From assembly GCF_000153325.1 (NCBI RefSeq), contig NZ_CH724141.1, forward strand, positions 1,037,850 through 1,101,849: DNA of 64,000 bases, given 5' to 3'. This DNA comes from Photobacterium sp. SKA34 (GTDB lineage: Bacteria; Pseudomonadota; Gammaproteobacteria; Enterobacterales; Vibrionaceae). The translations under genes were made by a program, and so were the position numbers. Of this stretch, positions 11,159 through 21,281 are shown piece after piece (position 1 is the first letter of the stretch; the number at the start of each line of letters is the position of its first letter). The notes beneath the pieces were generated by a model that saw nothing but the letters and a program-made list of their open reading frames with translations, was not told the origin of the DNA and ran no database searches.

Positions 11159-12664
11159 TTATACTTGATGATTTTTCTTATTTTGTACTGAAGTGATTGC
11201 ATAATTAAGTTGGTCGAATGGTATGGGCTTAGAAAAGTAGTATCCTTGTAATAGTTCTACTTCTTTGCTTACCAAGAAATCAACCTGTGATTGATGCTCA
11301 ATACCTTCTGCAACAATGGTTAAATTCAGCGATTTTGCCATATCAATAATGGCATCAAGGACATTTATTTTTACATCTTCTTGCCCAATGATATCGATAA
11401 ACATTTTATCAATCTTAATACCGTTGATGTTAAAATTTAAGAAATAGTTAAACCCCCCATATCCTGTGCCAGTATCGTCGATCTTTATCTTATACCCCTT
11501 TTCTTGAAGCCGATTGAGGTTGTACTTTGCTGTTTTTTCATCGTTAAATTGCTCTCTTTCTGTGATTTCAAACTCGATATTGAAACCATGATGATCCTGA
11601 AAGATTTCAAGTAGCCGGTCGATGAATTCGTTATTTTCAATCTGTGATGCTGTAAGGTTAAAAGCACAAAAAAAGTCAGTGGTAATAAGACTGTACGCGC
11701 TCTGTTGACTAAAATCATGTTTCACAATGTCAATCATGTTTAGTGTCATCTCATCGATTAATTTCAACTTTTCAGCTGCATGTATAAACATGGCTGGTGT
11801 GAAAATTTCGCCTTTTTTATCCTGCCAGCGCATTAAAACTTCAGCTCCTTTTACTTCACCCTGTGGGGTGAAGATGGGCTGATAAAAGGGGATGAATTGG
11901 TTTCTTTTGCTGGCTCTTTTCAACAATGATTCAACCGTATTATGACGATTTTTTATGCTTTTATAGATGGCAAATATCAAATTAATAACAATGAAATAAA
12001 GATAAAAATAGATATAGAAATATTGTTCTTCTAGCTGTTCTTTTAGCTCGCGTGAAACGATGATATAACCATTGGCTTGCCCAAAATTATGTTTAGTGAT
12101 AAACCAAGTTGATGCATCTGGGAGTGGCGGCTTTTCTGTTGTGAGTCTAATGTGATAAGAAATGCAAGATGGGCAATAAAAATGGAAATGATCCTCTAAT
12201 CGTAGCTGATTAAAAAAGAGAAGAAATGTGTTTTCACTTCCTTCTATAAGTGTGGCAATTTCATTGTCGTCTGTCGCTTCTAGTTCATAACGTATTAGCG
12301 GTATAGTGGGTGAGTTAAGCGCAATTGGGTAAGATAAAATGCCATTGCTGGTACACAAAGTATTATCATCGAGTACTAAACCAATGAATAAGATCTCAGG
12401 CTCTTGGTAGTCTATTTTTCTTAAAGCATGACGCACCTGTTTAGAACACTTATTTGGTAATATGATATTTGACAGAAAAGTTTCTTCACGCTTGAAGTTG
12501 TGTTCTATTCTTGCAACATACTGTTGAGCATCGTGATTTATAAAAAATTTCGCGACATGGAGGGTTATCCAAGAAGCGCTAAAAAATGCTAATAGGTAGC
12601 TTGTTCCTGCAATCATAAAAAGAACAAGTACAAAACGTAAGTAGCTGATTTCTATTTCCTCCAA
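11159..12664 (-). CDS. CSS-motif/EAL cyclic-di-GMP phosphodiesterase
   Basis: 501 aa. N-terminal TM helix, a periplasmic domain of about 170 residues with Cys in NKCSKQ and a YCPSC pair, a second TM near 215-240, then a cytoplasmic EAL domain. The signature reads EVL (GAEVLMRW) instead of EAL. The other catalytic positions are present: Asn in AFNLTASQ, Glu in EFEITERE, KIDDTGTGYG, KIDKMFID, AEGIE and QGYYFSKPI. Family knowledge: CSS-EAL proteins sense periplasmic redox or envelope state through the cysteines and hydrolyse c-di-GMP to pGpG. Monocistronic. Confidence 0.88.
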   Translation of the reverse strand: MEEIEISYLRFVLVLFMIAGTSYLLAFFSASWITLHVAKFFINHDAQQYVARIEHNFKREETFLSNIILPNKCSKQVRHALRKIDYQEPEILFIGLVLDDNTLCTSNGILSYPIALNSPTIPLIRYELEATDDNEIATLIEGSENTFLLFFNQLRLEDHFHFYCPSCISYHIRLTTEKPPLPDASTWFITKHNFGQANGYIIVSRELKEQLEEQYFYIYFYLYFIVINLIFAIYKSIKNRHNTVESLLKRASKRNQFIPFYQPIFTPQGEVKGAEVLMRWQDKKGEIFTPAMFIHAAEKLKLIDEMTLNMIDIVKHDFSQQSAYSLITTDFFCAFNLTASQIENNEFIDRLLEIFQDHHGFNIEFEITEREQFNDEKTAKYNLNRLQEKGYKIKIDDTGTGYGGFNYFLNFNINGIKIDKMFIDIIGQEDVKINVLDAIIDMAKSLNLTIVAEGIEHQSQVDFLVSKEVELLQGYYFSKPIPFDQLNYAITSVQNKKNHQV

Positions 12665-12928
12665 TTTATAAAAATAAAAGAAAATTAAACTTATTGAAAA
12701 TAACGTAGATTTTATACAAGTACATATTTAATGATACGAGACAAACAAGATATGTAAAGATTATTTCATCAAATAATTGTGAACTGTTCAGCTTAATTTG
12801 AATTGTATTAAAATAAAATTTATTTCATCACGTTATGTAATAGTAAAATTCAATACAAAGATTATCTTATTGTAACGACAAAAAAATTAATGAACTGTAG
12901 ATTAATATTAATCTCTGTTTTTTTAAAA

Positions 12929-12953
12929 TTAGTGGGGTAATAGACCCCACTAA
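12929..12953 (-). terminator. Terminator of mscS
   Basis: A perfect 10-bp stem (TTAGTGGGGT with ACCCCACTAA), 20 bp beyond the stop of the leftward channel gene, with a T-rich run beyond it on the minus strand. Confidence 0.7.
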
Positions 12954-12972
12954 ATATAATGAATATTAACTT

Positions 12973-13848
12973 TTACTTAGTTAAATGGACATCCATTTGC
13001 GGGTATGGGATATCGATACCTTCTTTGTTAAGTTCTTCCTTAATTGTCTGATTAAGCGAATAAGTCACTGCCCAATAATCAGCAGTTTTTACCCAAGGTC
13101 TAACAACAAAATTTACAGAGGAATCTGCTAGCGCAGCCACTCCAATCGTGGGAGTTGGATCTGTTAAAATACGATCATCTTCTTCTACAATTCGTTCTAG
13201 TACAGCTTTTGTTTTTTGCAGGTCTGCACGATAAGAAACCCCAATCACGAGATCAATACGACGTGTTGAATTGCGTGAGTAATTAGTAATTGGATTACCG
13301 ATGATTGAAGAGTTAGGCACGATAACTGTTTTGTTATCAGAGGTGCGAAGCTCAGTCGAAAAAACTTGAATGGATTTAACGGAACCCGAAACATTTGAAA
13401 CTTCGACGAAGTCCCCAGATTTAAACGGGCGAAATGCTACGATTAATATCCCCGCAGCAAAGTTTGATAACGAACCTTGAAGCGCTAAGCCAACAGCAAG
13501 ACCTGCTGCACCAATTACTGCAACAACGGAAGCTGTTTGTACGCCGACACGGCTAAGCGCTGCGATAATAACAATAGTAAAAAGTAGGTATCGTACTAAT
13601 GCATGGATAAATTCTACTACAGCGGAATCCATCTTTTCTTTATGCAGTACTTTAGCAACTGCAGAGGCTATGACTTTTACAATGATGTTGCCAATAACAA
13701 GAATGATTATAGCCGATATCAGATTTAACGCATAATGAATCAATAGGTTTTGATTATCAGTAATCCAAGAACTAGCATGTAATACGCTATCTCTTAATGG
13801 ATGTCCTACCGCGTTTTCGGCTACATTGTGGGTCGTACTTTCCGTCAT
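12973..13848 (-). CDS. mscS: Small-conductance mechanosensitive channel MscS
   Basis: 291 aa, close to the E. coli MscS length of 286. Two N-terminal TM helices are followed by the pore-lining TM3 region rich in Gly and Ala (AVIGAAGLAVGLALQGSLSN). The beta domain follows (RPFKSGDFVEVSNVSGSVK, and VPNSSIIGNPITNYSRN). It relieves turgor on hypo-osmotic shock. A separate MscM/YbdG-type channel is at 27855. Confidence 0.92.
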   Translation of the reverse strand: MTESTTHNVAENAVGHPLRDSVLHASSWITDNQNLLIHYALNLISAIIILVIGNIIVKVIASAVAKVLHKEKMDSAVVEFIHALVRYLLFTIVIIAALSRVGVQTASVVAVIGAAGLAVGLALQGSLSNFAAGILIVAFRPFKSGDFVEVSNVSGSVKSIQVFSTELRTSDNKTVIVPNSSIIGNPITNYSRNSTRRIDLVIGVSYRADLQKTKAVLERIVEEDDRILTDPTPTIGVAALADSSVNFVVRPWVKTADYWAVTYSLNQTIKEELNKEGIDIPYPQMDVHLTK

Positions 13849-14564
13849 TGTGTTATTTTCTCCAAAACGATAATTGTTATTACTACTTGTGCCCCAGATA
13901 CATACTTAAAAAGCGAAATCTTTGATCAATATCATTGACGATTTATGTTACGGCTTCTTCGGTTAGCTTAATTATTCACCTACTTCCGAAGGTTAAGCTA
14001 GAAGTAAAAACAGTTTTCATGAAAAACTGACAAAAAAATAACACAATATTTACAGTTGTATATAATTAAGGCATTTGAAAATAGATTTATAAAATTCATG
14101 TTACGGGTACACATATCAGGAATTGATAAATGTTGGTTGGCATACAAATTTTTTCCAGGCTAAGGTCATCTTTTATAAAACCGAAGAGAGAAAAAAAAAC
14201 TATTGTCTGCAATAAAAGTTTATTTTAGTCATTGTTTAAGAGATATTGAAATTAACTGCGTTTATGTAATGTTGAAACGATATTTTAGAATCAAAAAGTC
14301 ATCTTAATTGAAAGATGTTTGTTAAGCTCATGTTTAGCTTTATTACTCTACATTAATTTTTGTGAATGTCGTTTACTATAATTTTTTCACATTTTTCGTA
14401 TTTGCCATTTTGTTTATCGAGATGATGTTATTATTACTTCTTTTATTTAAAAAGAAGTAACGGTACTTTTTATTGAAATTTTTACTCATGATGATGAATT
14501 TTATTTATCGATTATTGGAATATTCATGATTGTACTTCTATATGCTTTTTAGGAGATGTTTATT
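13849..14564. other. Long AT-rich intergenic region
   Basis: About 700 bp between the leftward mscS and the rightward His-rich protein. It must hold both promoters. No gene, hairpin with T-run, or known site recognised. Confidence 0.4.
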
Positions 14565-14930
14565 ATGTTCAAACAAGTATTTTTATTAACTGCGTTTTTA
14601 TTACCATTAGCCTGCCATGCACAAGCGAGTACCAAAAATGATGTTACGATGATAAAGGAGCACCATAATATAAATAAGAATGCTCACCATGTAGTTCAGC
14701 ATCAATCGCAAGATATTTCGACCAAGGATTTACAACATAAGGTAAAGCAAAACACTTATGGTTCTACTCTTAAGGGGCATAATTATGCTACACATTCTCA
14801 ATATAGCAATACTTTACACGAGTTTTCAAAGCACAAGAAAAAAAATCATAAAACGTTGAAAAAACAAAAATACTATTCTGCTGCTAATTCTGAAGACAAG
14901 TTCGAGGATGCTACACTCGATTTATTTTAA
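14565..14930 (+). CDS. Histidine/lysine-rich secreted small protein
   Basis: 121 aa from the ATG at 14565; the AGGAG at 14551-14555 abuts an earlier ATG but is well spaced for this one. A signal peptide (VFLLTAFLLPLACHAQA) is followed by a low-complexity region full of His, Lys, Asn and Gln (HHNINKNAHHVVQHQ, FSKHKKKNHKTLKKQKYY) and an acidic tail. The His density suggests periplasmic metal binding, but this is inference. No known family. Confidence 0.6.
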   Translation: MFKQVFLLTAFLLPLACHAQASTKNDVTMIKEHHNINKNAHHVVQHQSQDISTKDLQHKVKQNTYGSTLKGHNYATHSQYSNTLHEFSKHKKKNHKTLKKQKYYSAANSEDKFEDATLDLF

Positions 14931-15170
14931 CTACACAAAATAACTGATGTCTTATTGAGGTAGCCAATTTTAGATGAAAACTAGACTTTTTTATTTGTAA
15001 CCAGAGTCAAAAAAGTGATTTGATATAGAGAGTTAAAAAATAAACCGTGATTTAGTTCGGAGAGAAGTATTAAATAGCATGCATTAATTGTTCACGTTGA
15101 GTTAAATATCGAGGCGAAAAGACGGGGAGGAATATTTACCTTTCAGGGCAACTATTTTGTGGAGTGTCTC

Positions 15171-16359
15171 GTGATAATTTTTAAAAATTCAACAAAGTTA
15201 TTAATGTTTTGTATTGGCTTTCTGAGTAATACTTTCGCACACTATTGTATGGGGAGCCATGATCATGAGGGCATCTTGGATGTTCATCTAATGACATATA
15301 ATGGCCTTCATGATACGGATATATATGCTAATGGCAATATGCAAGCTGCTCTTGATGTGGTTTATCAGTTATCTCCTGGGTTTACAATAAAAACGATTAC
15401 GCTTAAATCACTTCAATCTGGTGAACCATTAGAAGGTTGGACACAATCTGAAAATGAAAATGAATATTTGCATAGCATAGACGACTGGCCTTATTCTCAA
15501 CCCAAATTTGAGGGTAAGTCAAAAAGAGTCTATTTAGCGACTAAAAAAAACCAAAACATTGCTGTTTGCGTGGAGTTAACAGCAGAAAAAGCCGGACTCG
15601 ATGTATTTAAATCAACTTGCTCTAGCCTAAATCCAAATGGGATTGTGACCATTAGGGCCTTAGCGCCGTTTTACTTATCAAAAGCAGATTTTGACCTGAC
15701 TGATTGGTCTCACTCATCAGTAATTGATAAGTATATCTCTCCACGTACTGGTACGTGGAGTAATGAAATTAGGGAGCAAGTATTAAGGTCAAAAGCTTAT
15801 ATTCCGAAAATTAAGAGAATAGAAAGTCAATTTATGCTGGAAGGGAAGGTATCACCTCTTTTCTTAAAAAATGCGTTGATTAGTCAATATACGCCAAATG
15901 TTAACTTTAAGGGAGTTTCACATATCATGTCTTGTTAACCCGAAAACAGTAACAAATATTGAGTTTATAGAAAACGTAGGACTTGATGAATCCTGGGGCT
16001 CGACGGTAAGAAGAGCTATTCCTTATGAATATCAGGATGATCCTAATTATATTGGGTCTTTAGTCACTTATATATTAAGAGATGATAAATCCTTATATGA
16101 TGGATATCAGCATTATGCGCTTTGTGAAGAATCTTTTATGTTGACGGCACCACCTAGTGATGTGAGAAAGTGCCAAGTACCAGGGCCGTTAAATATTGAG
16201 GCTCCATGGTATATCTATTTTAATGAACAGATAGAAAATTGGAAAATTGAACGTTTAAAAGGAAAAATAAATGTTATAGATGAGTATGGAACTTCATCAC
16301 CTTTAAATATTGGGGTTAAGTATATTAATGATGTGTATTCTGAAATTATATTGGAGTAA
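15171..16359 (+). pseudogene. Secreted protein of unknown family, frameshifted near 15925
   Basis: The GTG at 15171 has GGAG six bases upstream and opens a signal peptide (LLMFCIGFLSNTFA). The first frame runs about 255 codons and stops after SHIMSC. A second frame, +1 relative to the first and overlapping by about 40 bp, continues without a start of its own (CLVNPKTVTNIEFIENVG...) to 16359. Joined at about 15925 they give one protein near 395 aa with scattered cysteine pairs. Either a recent one-base frameshift or a sequencing error; no family recognised. A strong terminator follows. Confidence 0.6.
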
Positions 16360-16414
16360 AAAATCTTATCATTGTCTCTTTATCTAACCAAAAAAACACC
16401 CTTTATTGAATATT

Positions 16415-16452
16415 AAAAGCCACTTCTTTTAAAGAAGTGGCTTTAATTTTTT
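16415..16452 (+). terminator. Strong rho-independent terminator
   Basis: A long perfect stem (AAAGCCACTTCTTT with its complement), a very short loop and a T-rich tail, 55 bp after the secreted-protein stop. Confidence 0.85.
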
Positions 16453-16564
16453 ATTTTTTGGCTTTTTTAATGTTCATAGAGTTATACTATACTTTTGAGT
16501 AATGATGTACTTTCTATAATAGTTACTAAAAAGGTTAATAATAATGATATTATTCGGCTACTTT

Positions 16565-16957
16565 TTATAATGGAAGTGTAAAAAGGTGTCCAGCAGCCAG
16601 AGTCTTAGAGTTATTTTGATTAATCTGCAATTTTAGCTCTATTTCATCCTCTAAGTACCAAATGTAATCTTCACCTTTTTTTTGCGTTGTCCAACTGATA
16701 GTGTTATTACTTATGTTGCAAATACTCATTATATATGGTGGGTAATGATAAGAATTGAAAATTATTTCAGCTGAAAAATCTTTATTTTCTTTGATATTGC
16801 CGATTTCTATAGTATCAACAGGTTTACCAAAAAGATTACTAATATAGAGCTTACATGCCTCTTTTTTTTGTTCTTTCGATAGGGAATTAACAGCATTGAA
16901 ACTATCACTACATGCTGAAATGAAAAAAGGTATCAGTACTAAAAAATTTTTTTTCAT
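16565..16957 (-). CDS. Small lipoprotein, unknown function
   Basis: 130 aa from the ATG at 16957 (GGA seven bases upstream; a TTG start four codons earlier is less likely). Lipobox FFISAC near residues 13-18, then SDSFNAVNSLSKEQK. The remaining domain (VDTIEIGNIKENKDFSAEII) is small and beta-rich with two further cysteines. Some phage and plasmid lipoproteins look alike. Function unknown. Confidence 0.65.
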   Translation of the reverse strand: MKKNFLVLIPFFISACSDSFNAVNSLSKEQKKEACKLYISNLFGKPVDTIEIGNIKENKDFSAEIIFNSYHYPPYIMSICNISNNTISWTTQKKGEDYIWYLEDEIELKLQINQNNSKTLAAGHLFTLPL

Positions 16958-17013
16958 GTTTTTTTCCAAAATTTATTTTCAATAAAATAATATTATGCAA
17001 GTTTATTTTTTCT

Positions 17014-17041
17014 AAAAAAAACCCACTAATTGCTTAGTGGG
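17014..17041 (-). terminator. Minus-strand terminator with no obvious gene upstream
   Basis: CCCACTA, six-base loop, TAGTGGG, with eight A on the left (eight T on the minus strand). The next leftward gene (the protease) already has its own terminator at 17245-17279, so this one implies another short minus-strand transcript from about 17042-17245. Confidence 0.65.
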
Positions 17042-17244
17042 CAAAATTAACAGCGTTGGATGTCAACAAGAATATAATTTATCTTTTTTTATGAATTAAT
17101 AATGCGATATTGTTCTACTTTTTAATCTTAATCCTCAATTTATTTTTATTGTGATAATTAATTTATTTTTATGATGCGGAATAGGGTAGGTAAATAAAGA
17201 CTTCATACATTGAAATCTCCATTCTTTAATTTATAAAACTTAAA

Positions 17245-17279
17245 AAAGATAACCAGCAAGTAGCTGGTTATCTTTTTAT
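17245..17279. terminator. Bidirectional terminator downstream of the protease gene
   Basis: A perfect 13-bp stem (AAAGATAACCAGC with GCTGGTTATCTTT), 5-base loop, A-run on the left and T-run on the right. About 92 bp beyond the protease stop. Confidence 0.85.
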
Positions 17280-17370
17280 ATTTGATTGAATAGATATAGG
17301 AGGTATATTTAATGCTAATATTGTCATTAAATGAAAATTGGAATATATAACTAAACTGATACCAAACTTG

Positions 17371-18948
17371 TTAGTAATTAGCCTGTAGAGATAGATCTCG
17401 ATAATCACTAAAAGCGTTTAGCATGATATAGTAGCGTCCTTTTTTTGTACTATTTATGGTACAAGTTTCGTTATTTTGTGTGCGATAAGGTCGACAATCC
17501 CACTCATGGCGTTCTGGTTTTTTTCCAAATCGTACATATAAATCTGCATCACCTTCTCCACCAATGGTTTGAACGGTCAATGGTCGTCCAGCTTCAACAT
17601 CAACATAAAAGTAGCGTTTGTTATGTTGACTATCACTGAGCCCTTTTAATGGTAAGCCAGAAATTAACTCTCGTAATGGCACCGGTTGTGGTTTTGGTTC
17701 ACAGTTATCAAGACATTCAATGTCTGATAAAGCATACAAAAAGTGATTGGCTGTGTCACGAGTATCGAAAACTTTATTGATACTGGCTCTTTTGGTTAGT
17801 AATAACGAGATGTTATTTGGTGTTAAGTTTCTATTTTCTTGGAGATACATTGCTGCGACACCAGCAACATGAGGAGTGGCCATGGAGGTGCCGCTGATCG
17901 TTCTATAGCCTCCGTCATACCAGGCTGAAGTGATTTTTGAACCGGGTGCAAATATATCAACACAATTTCCCCAATTAGAGAATGTTGAGCGAGAATCCGA
18001 GCGATTTGTTGATCCTACTGTTACACCACTAGTGACACGAGCGGGCGAAGCATTACACGCATCTTGATTATCGTTACCTGCAGCCAAAAAGAAACTAATT
18101 CCTGATTGTATGGCATTTTCTACAGCTTTATCTAGGGCTAATGACTGTCCACCCCCAAGGCTCATATTGGCAATTGAAGGACCTGAAGCGTTAGCCGTAA
18201 TCCAATCAACTCCAGCAATAACACTTGAAATAGTTCCAGAGCCTGAGCAATTAAGTACTCTTACTCCGACAATATTGACGTTTTTAGCAACACCGTATCG
18301 TTGACCGCCTATCGTACCTGCTACATGAGTACCGTGACCATTACAGTCAGTTGTATCAGTATCATTATCGATAAAGTCAAACCCGGATGTTGCGCGGCCG
18401 CCAAACTCTATATGTTCGATATTTACTCCAGTATCGATAACGTATGCAGTGACGCCGGTTCCATCGAATAATGGAGAGTAGTTATTATCTAAAGGTAAAT
18501 ACCGTTGATCGATACGATCTAATCCCCATGTAGTGTCGCTTGTTATTGATTCCGTCGAAATTATAGGATCGATGGTTATTTTCTTATCTTGTTCAATAAA
18601 ATCAATACGTGGATCGTGCCTAAGTTGTTCTATTTGTTGAACATTAAGATCTGCAGTAAAACCACTAATCGAATGGTTAAAAATACTATCGCTTGTAATA
18701 GAGAGTGACTCAGATAGAGCGGTCACTGTATTGTTAGTAAACGATTGTATTGATTGTGTATCACTTCGTAGCGATTTGGGGTGCTTAAACACTACGATAA
18801 ATCGTTCTTTGATAGCGTTTTCATTGGTATGTAAAATCAAAGGTGCCCTAGATTGTGAAGAGCTATCTTCGCTAGGGGATGCATAGGTGGAATTCGCCTG
18901 AATACATAACAAAGAGGAAATGCATAAACTAATTATTTTCTTCAACAT
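17371..18948 (-). CDS. Secreted subtilisin-like serine protease (proteinase K type)
   Basis: 525 aa. Signal peptide (residues 1-23), I9 inhibitor propeptide (about 45-126, RFIVVFKHPKSLRS to FIEQDKKITI), then an S8 catalytic domain. The triad is Asp172 (YVIDTGVN), His205 (CNGHGTHVAG) and Ser355 (SGTSMATPHVAG), with the oxyanion Asn in AAGNDNQD. A C-terminal pre-peptidase (PPC) domain (about 430-525, GEGDADLYVRFGKKP) is normally cleaved or helps export. Same layout as Vibrio alkaline serine proteases of the aqualysin type. All key residues present. Extracellular nutrient or virulence protease. Confidence 0.93.
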   Translation of the reverse strand: MLKKIISLCISSLLCIQANSTYASPSEDSSSQSRAPLILHTNENAIKERFIVVFKHPKSLRSDTQSIQSFTNNTVTALSESLSITSDSIFNHSISGFTADLNVQQIEQLRHDPRIDFIEQDKKITIDPIISTESITSDTTWGLDRIDQRYLPLDNNYSPLFDGTGVTAYVIDTGVNIEHIEFGGRATSGFDFIDNDTDTTDCNGHGTHVAGTIGGQRYGVAKNVNIVGVRVLNCSGSGTISSVIAGVDWITANASGPSIANMSLGGGQSLALDKAVENAIQSGISFFLAAGNDNQDACNASPARVTSGVTVGSTNRSDSRSTFSNWGNCVDIFAPGSKITSAWYDGGYRTISGTSMATPHVAGVAAMYLQENRNLTPNNISLLLTKRASINKVFDTRDTANHFLYALSDIECLDNCEPKPQPVPLRELISGLPLKGLSDSQHNKRYFYVDVEAGRPLTVQTIGGEGDADLYVRFGKKPERHEWDCRPYRTQNNETCTINSTKKGRYYIMLNAFSDYRDLSLQANY

Positions 18949-19265
18949 AAAAATTCCTAAAAAAAAATGTATTACTTACTTTAGGTAGCCAGTTTTAAGT
19001 GTCATTTAAATAAGTCAAACTGGTATGATGCTGTACGCAACTTAATTTAATGTAGTTTTAAAAAAATGCTTACAATGTATTGATGTAAATAAATACATCT
19101 ATGACTTAGTACAAATTAAGATGTCATAAAAATGTAAACATTAATTTTGTAGCTATGATCTAATTCGAGGATTAAAGAGAATATTTTATGTCATTACATT
19201 TTATTATTTTATGAAAAATACTAATAGTTTTATAAAATGCACGCATAAGAAGCAGACGTTATAGG
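18949..19265. other. Intergenic region upstream of the protease
   Basis: About 320 bp of AT-rich DNA holding the protease promoter. No gene seen. Confidence 0.4.
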
Positions 19266-19301
19266 AAAGTAGAATTTTTGGTCTAAAAAATTCTACTTTT
19301 T
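19266..19301. terminator. Bidirectional hairpin terminator between protease and CARF nuclease
   Basis: A perfect 14-bp stem (AAAGTAGAATTTTT with AAAAATTCTACTTT) with a short loop, about 350 bp beyond the nuclease stop. It can stop leftward transcripts of that gene, leaving a long 3' tail. The space 19302-19647 holds no gene. Confidence 0.7.
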
Positions 19302-19647
19302 GTAGTTATAAATCGTAACTTTAGAACTTCATGTAGCGTTTATATATTAGAACTAAGGGAGGAAATGATAAAAATAATATTATTTTTTGTATTGCCATAT
19401 TAAAGTTAATAAATATTATGTATAGGTAGTTGATATTGTAATTTTATGGGAATAAAAAAAGATTTTTAAATTTATTATATATTCTTAATATAGAAAAAGT
19501 TTTTTATATTAAGTATTCTGTGAAATACTTACTACTAAAAATAAGCTGCACTAAAAGGATTTATTCCAAAAAATAAGGCAAAAAAAGCAGCACTATCTCA
19601 CAGTTTACTCTTTTATTTCTAACGAACTTTCAATCCACGATAACGAT

Positions 19648-20811
19648 TTACTCCGTTATATCTATTTTACCACCTGCGCCTTTTAGCCAATCGTATAGGT
19701 GCTTTTGTAAATCACCTAATTGATTAGGACCAATGATAGCTAGACCTAAATCTTGGGCGCGAACTAAGTCTTGATGGCGTAGTGGGCGGAAACTTACTAG
19801 CATTGCACGGGCTCGTAAACCACCTAGAAGGTCACGCAGTGATTCCAGTTTGTATAACGCATCATTACCATCGTCCCGCATGCCTTTAGTTTTACATTCG
19901 ATGATATGTAGTTTGTTATTAACGATAGTTGCTACATCCAATTCATTACGAACCTCATGCTCACCGATCTTACGGTAAACTTGTACACCTAATGAGTGAT
20001 CTTGGATTGTTGGTAGTTCGTTTTGAATCATACGTACAGTACTATGAACAAGATTTTCTAACCATTCGCCATTAGCAAATCGACGCGCTTGTTCGTGTTT
20101 GAACGTTAGAACACCATTGTTGTATGTGGCTAAGCCTGTTTTTTCTAAATCTGTTAATAGTGAACCGAGCTCTTTGTAGCCTTGCTGTTTTTTACTGAGC
20201 TTTATATGAAGAACTTGCTCTTTACGACAGGTGGTGGCTAGATAGTTTAAGGTCGCTAAACCAGGGCCTAATTCAAAGGCTGAACTTGCCCAGCGTTGTC
20301 CTAATACCCAAAGCTCTGGATTCAAGGATTCTGTAATGGGGTATTTTGATAGCTCACAATGAGCACCGAAAATAGAGAGGTAATCGGTAAGTTGAATGTG
20401 AGCTTTAACTTGTTGTTCGCGATCTGTTGGGTATAGCCAGCACATTTCGTCACTATAAGGTTCGATAACGTAAATTGGCCATTGGTAAGAGCGGAATACT
20501 TCGTAAGCAGAAAGTAGATGGTGGCGTATGCCGCAACTTGCGTTAAACCAAACATCACAACCAGTTTCTTTTAACTGTTTGGCTAGTTGGTGAATTTTGT
20601 CCCGAATGTGGGCAATGTTGATTACGTCTGGAATAATAAAGAATTCAACATCAATGTGTTTTGGTGTCAATATAGCAGCTAAGCGGTCGTATTGCTCTCG
20701 TTGAACTTCAGTCCCGATAAATATCACTTTTTGAGTGAGGACTGTTTCACTTATCAAGGGGGTGATCAAACGGACGGGGTCCTGATCAATAATACCAACA
20801 TGAATAATCAT
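19648..20811 (-). CDS. Card1/VC1899-like CARF-domain nuclease (DUF1887)
   Basis: 387 aa from an ATG with AAGGA seven bases upstream. N-terminal Rossmann-like CARF domain (starting MIIHVGIIDQDPVRL, with the conserved segment NASCGIRHHLLSAYEVF). Then a winged-helix-like linker (about 170-250) and a C-terminal PD-(D/E)XK nuclease with ELD at 290-292 and ECK at 305-307 (IIECKTKGMRDDG). This is the V. cholerae VC1899 family. Relatives (Card1/Can2) are single- and double-strand nucleases switched on by cyclic tetra-adenylate from type III CRISPR effectors. No cas10 or other type III gene is in the window, so the activator source is unknown. All catalytic positions appear present. Confidence 0.88.
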   Translation of the reverse strand: MIIHVGIIDQDPVRLITPLISETVLTQKVIFIGTEVQREQYDRLAAILTPKHIDVEFFIIPDVINIAHIRDKIHQLAKQLKETGCDVWFNASCGIRHHLLSAYEVFRSYQWPIYVIEPYSDEMCWLYPTDREQQVKAHIQLTDYLSIFGAHCELSKYPITESLNPELWVLGQRWASSAFELGPGLATLNYLATTCRKEQVLHIKLSKKQQGYKELGSLLTDLEKTGLATYNNGVLTFKHEQARRFANGEWLENLVHSTVRMIQNELPTIQDHSLGVQVYRKIGEHEVRNELDVATIVNNKLHIIECKTKGMRDDGNDALYKLESLRDLLGGLRARAMLVSFRPLRHQDLVRAQDLGLAIIGPNQLGDLQKHLYDWLKGAGGKIDITE

Positions 20812-21206
20812 AATAATCCTTAATGCGCTAAATTCTTATAAGGCTATATTTTATGAGTGCATTAATTAATGAGAAGTGAATAAATAGAGCCTTATCACAT
20901 TTAAACGTGTTACATGAGGACACGGATAACCAATCTAACCATCCTCTCGGTACATCAAGCTTTAGATACTTTTGAGTTCACTTGTCCAGCGGTAATAGGA
21001 ACATTGTATTTTCAATAAGGTCAGTAGTTATATGATGAATTGGTTGCGTTGAACTTTATCCCTCATCTTTAATCACAGACATAAAAAACAATAAGCTTGA
21101 AACAATCTGATGATATTAAGACTAAGCTTCTGTTTTGGAGTGAATATATAAATGGTCAATCGTTATATTAGCCTAATCGTCTGTTAGAAAAAGAATACAT
21201 AAAATT
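20812..21206. other. Intergenic region upstream of the CARF nuclease
   Basis: About 395 bp with no gene recognised; promoter of the nuclease gene expected at the left end. Confidence 0.4.
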
Positions 21207-21240
21207 ATGAGGCCATACAGCATTTTGTTTGTGGCCTCAT
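21207..21240 (-). terminator. Terminator of the 2-hydroxycarboxylate transporter gene
   Basis: A perfect 9-bp stem (ATGAGGCCA with TGGCCTCAT), 16-base loop, about 40 bp past the leftward stop, with an AT-rich tail. Confidence 0.6.
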
Positions 21241-21281
21241 TGTGTGGAATAAATCTCTTGGGTGTAGGCTCTAGGTTATGA

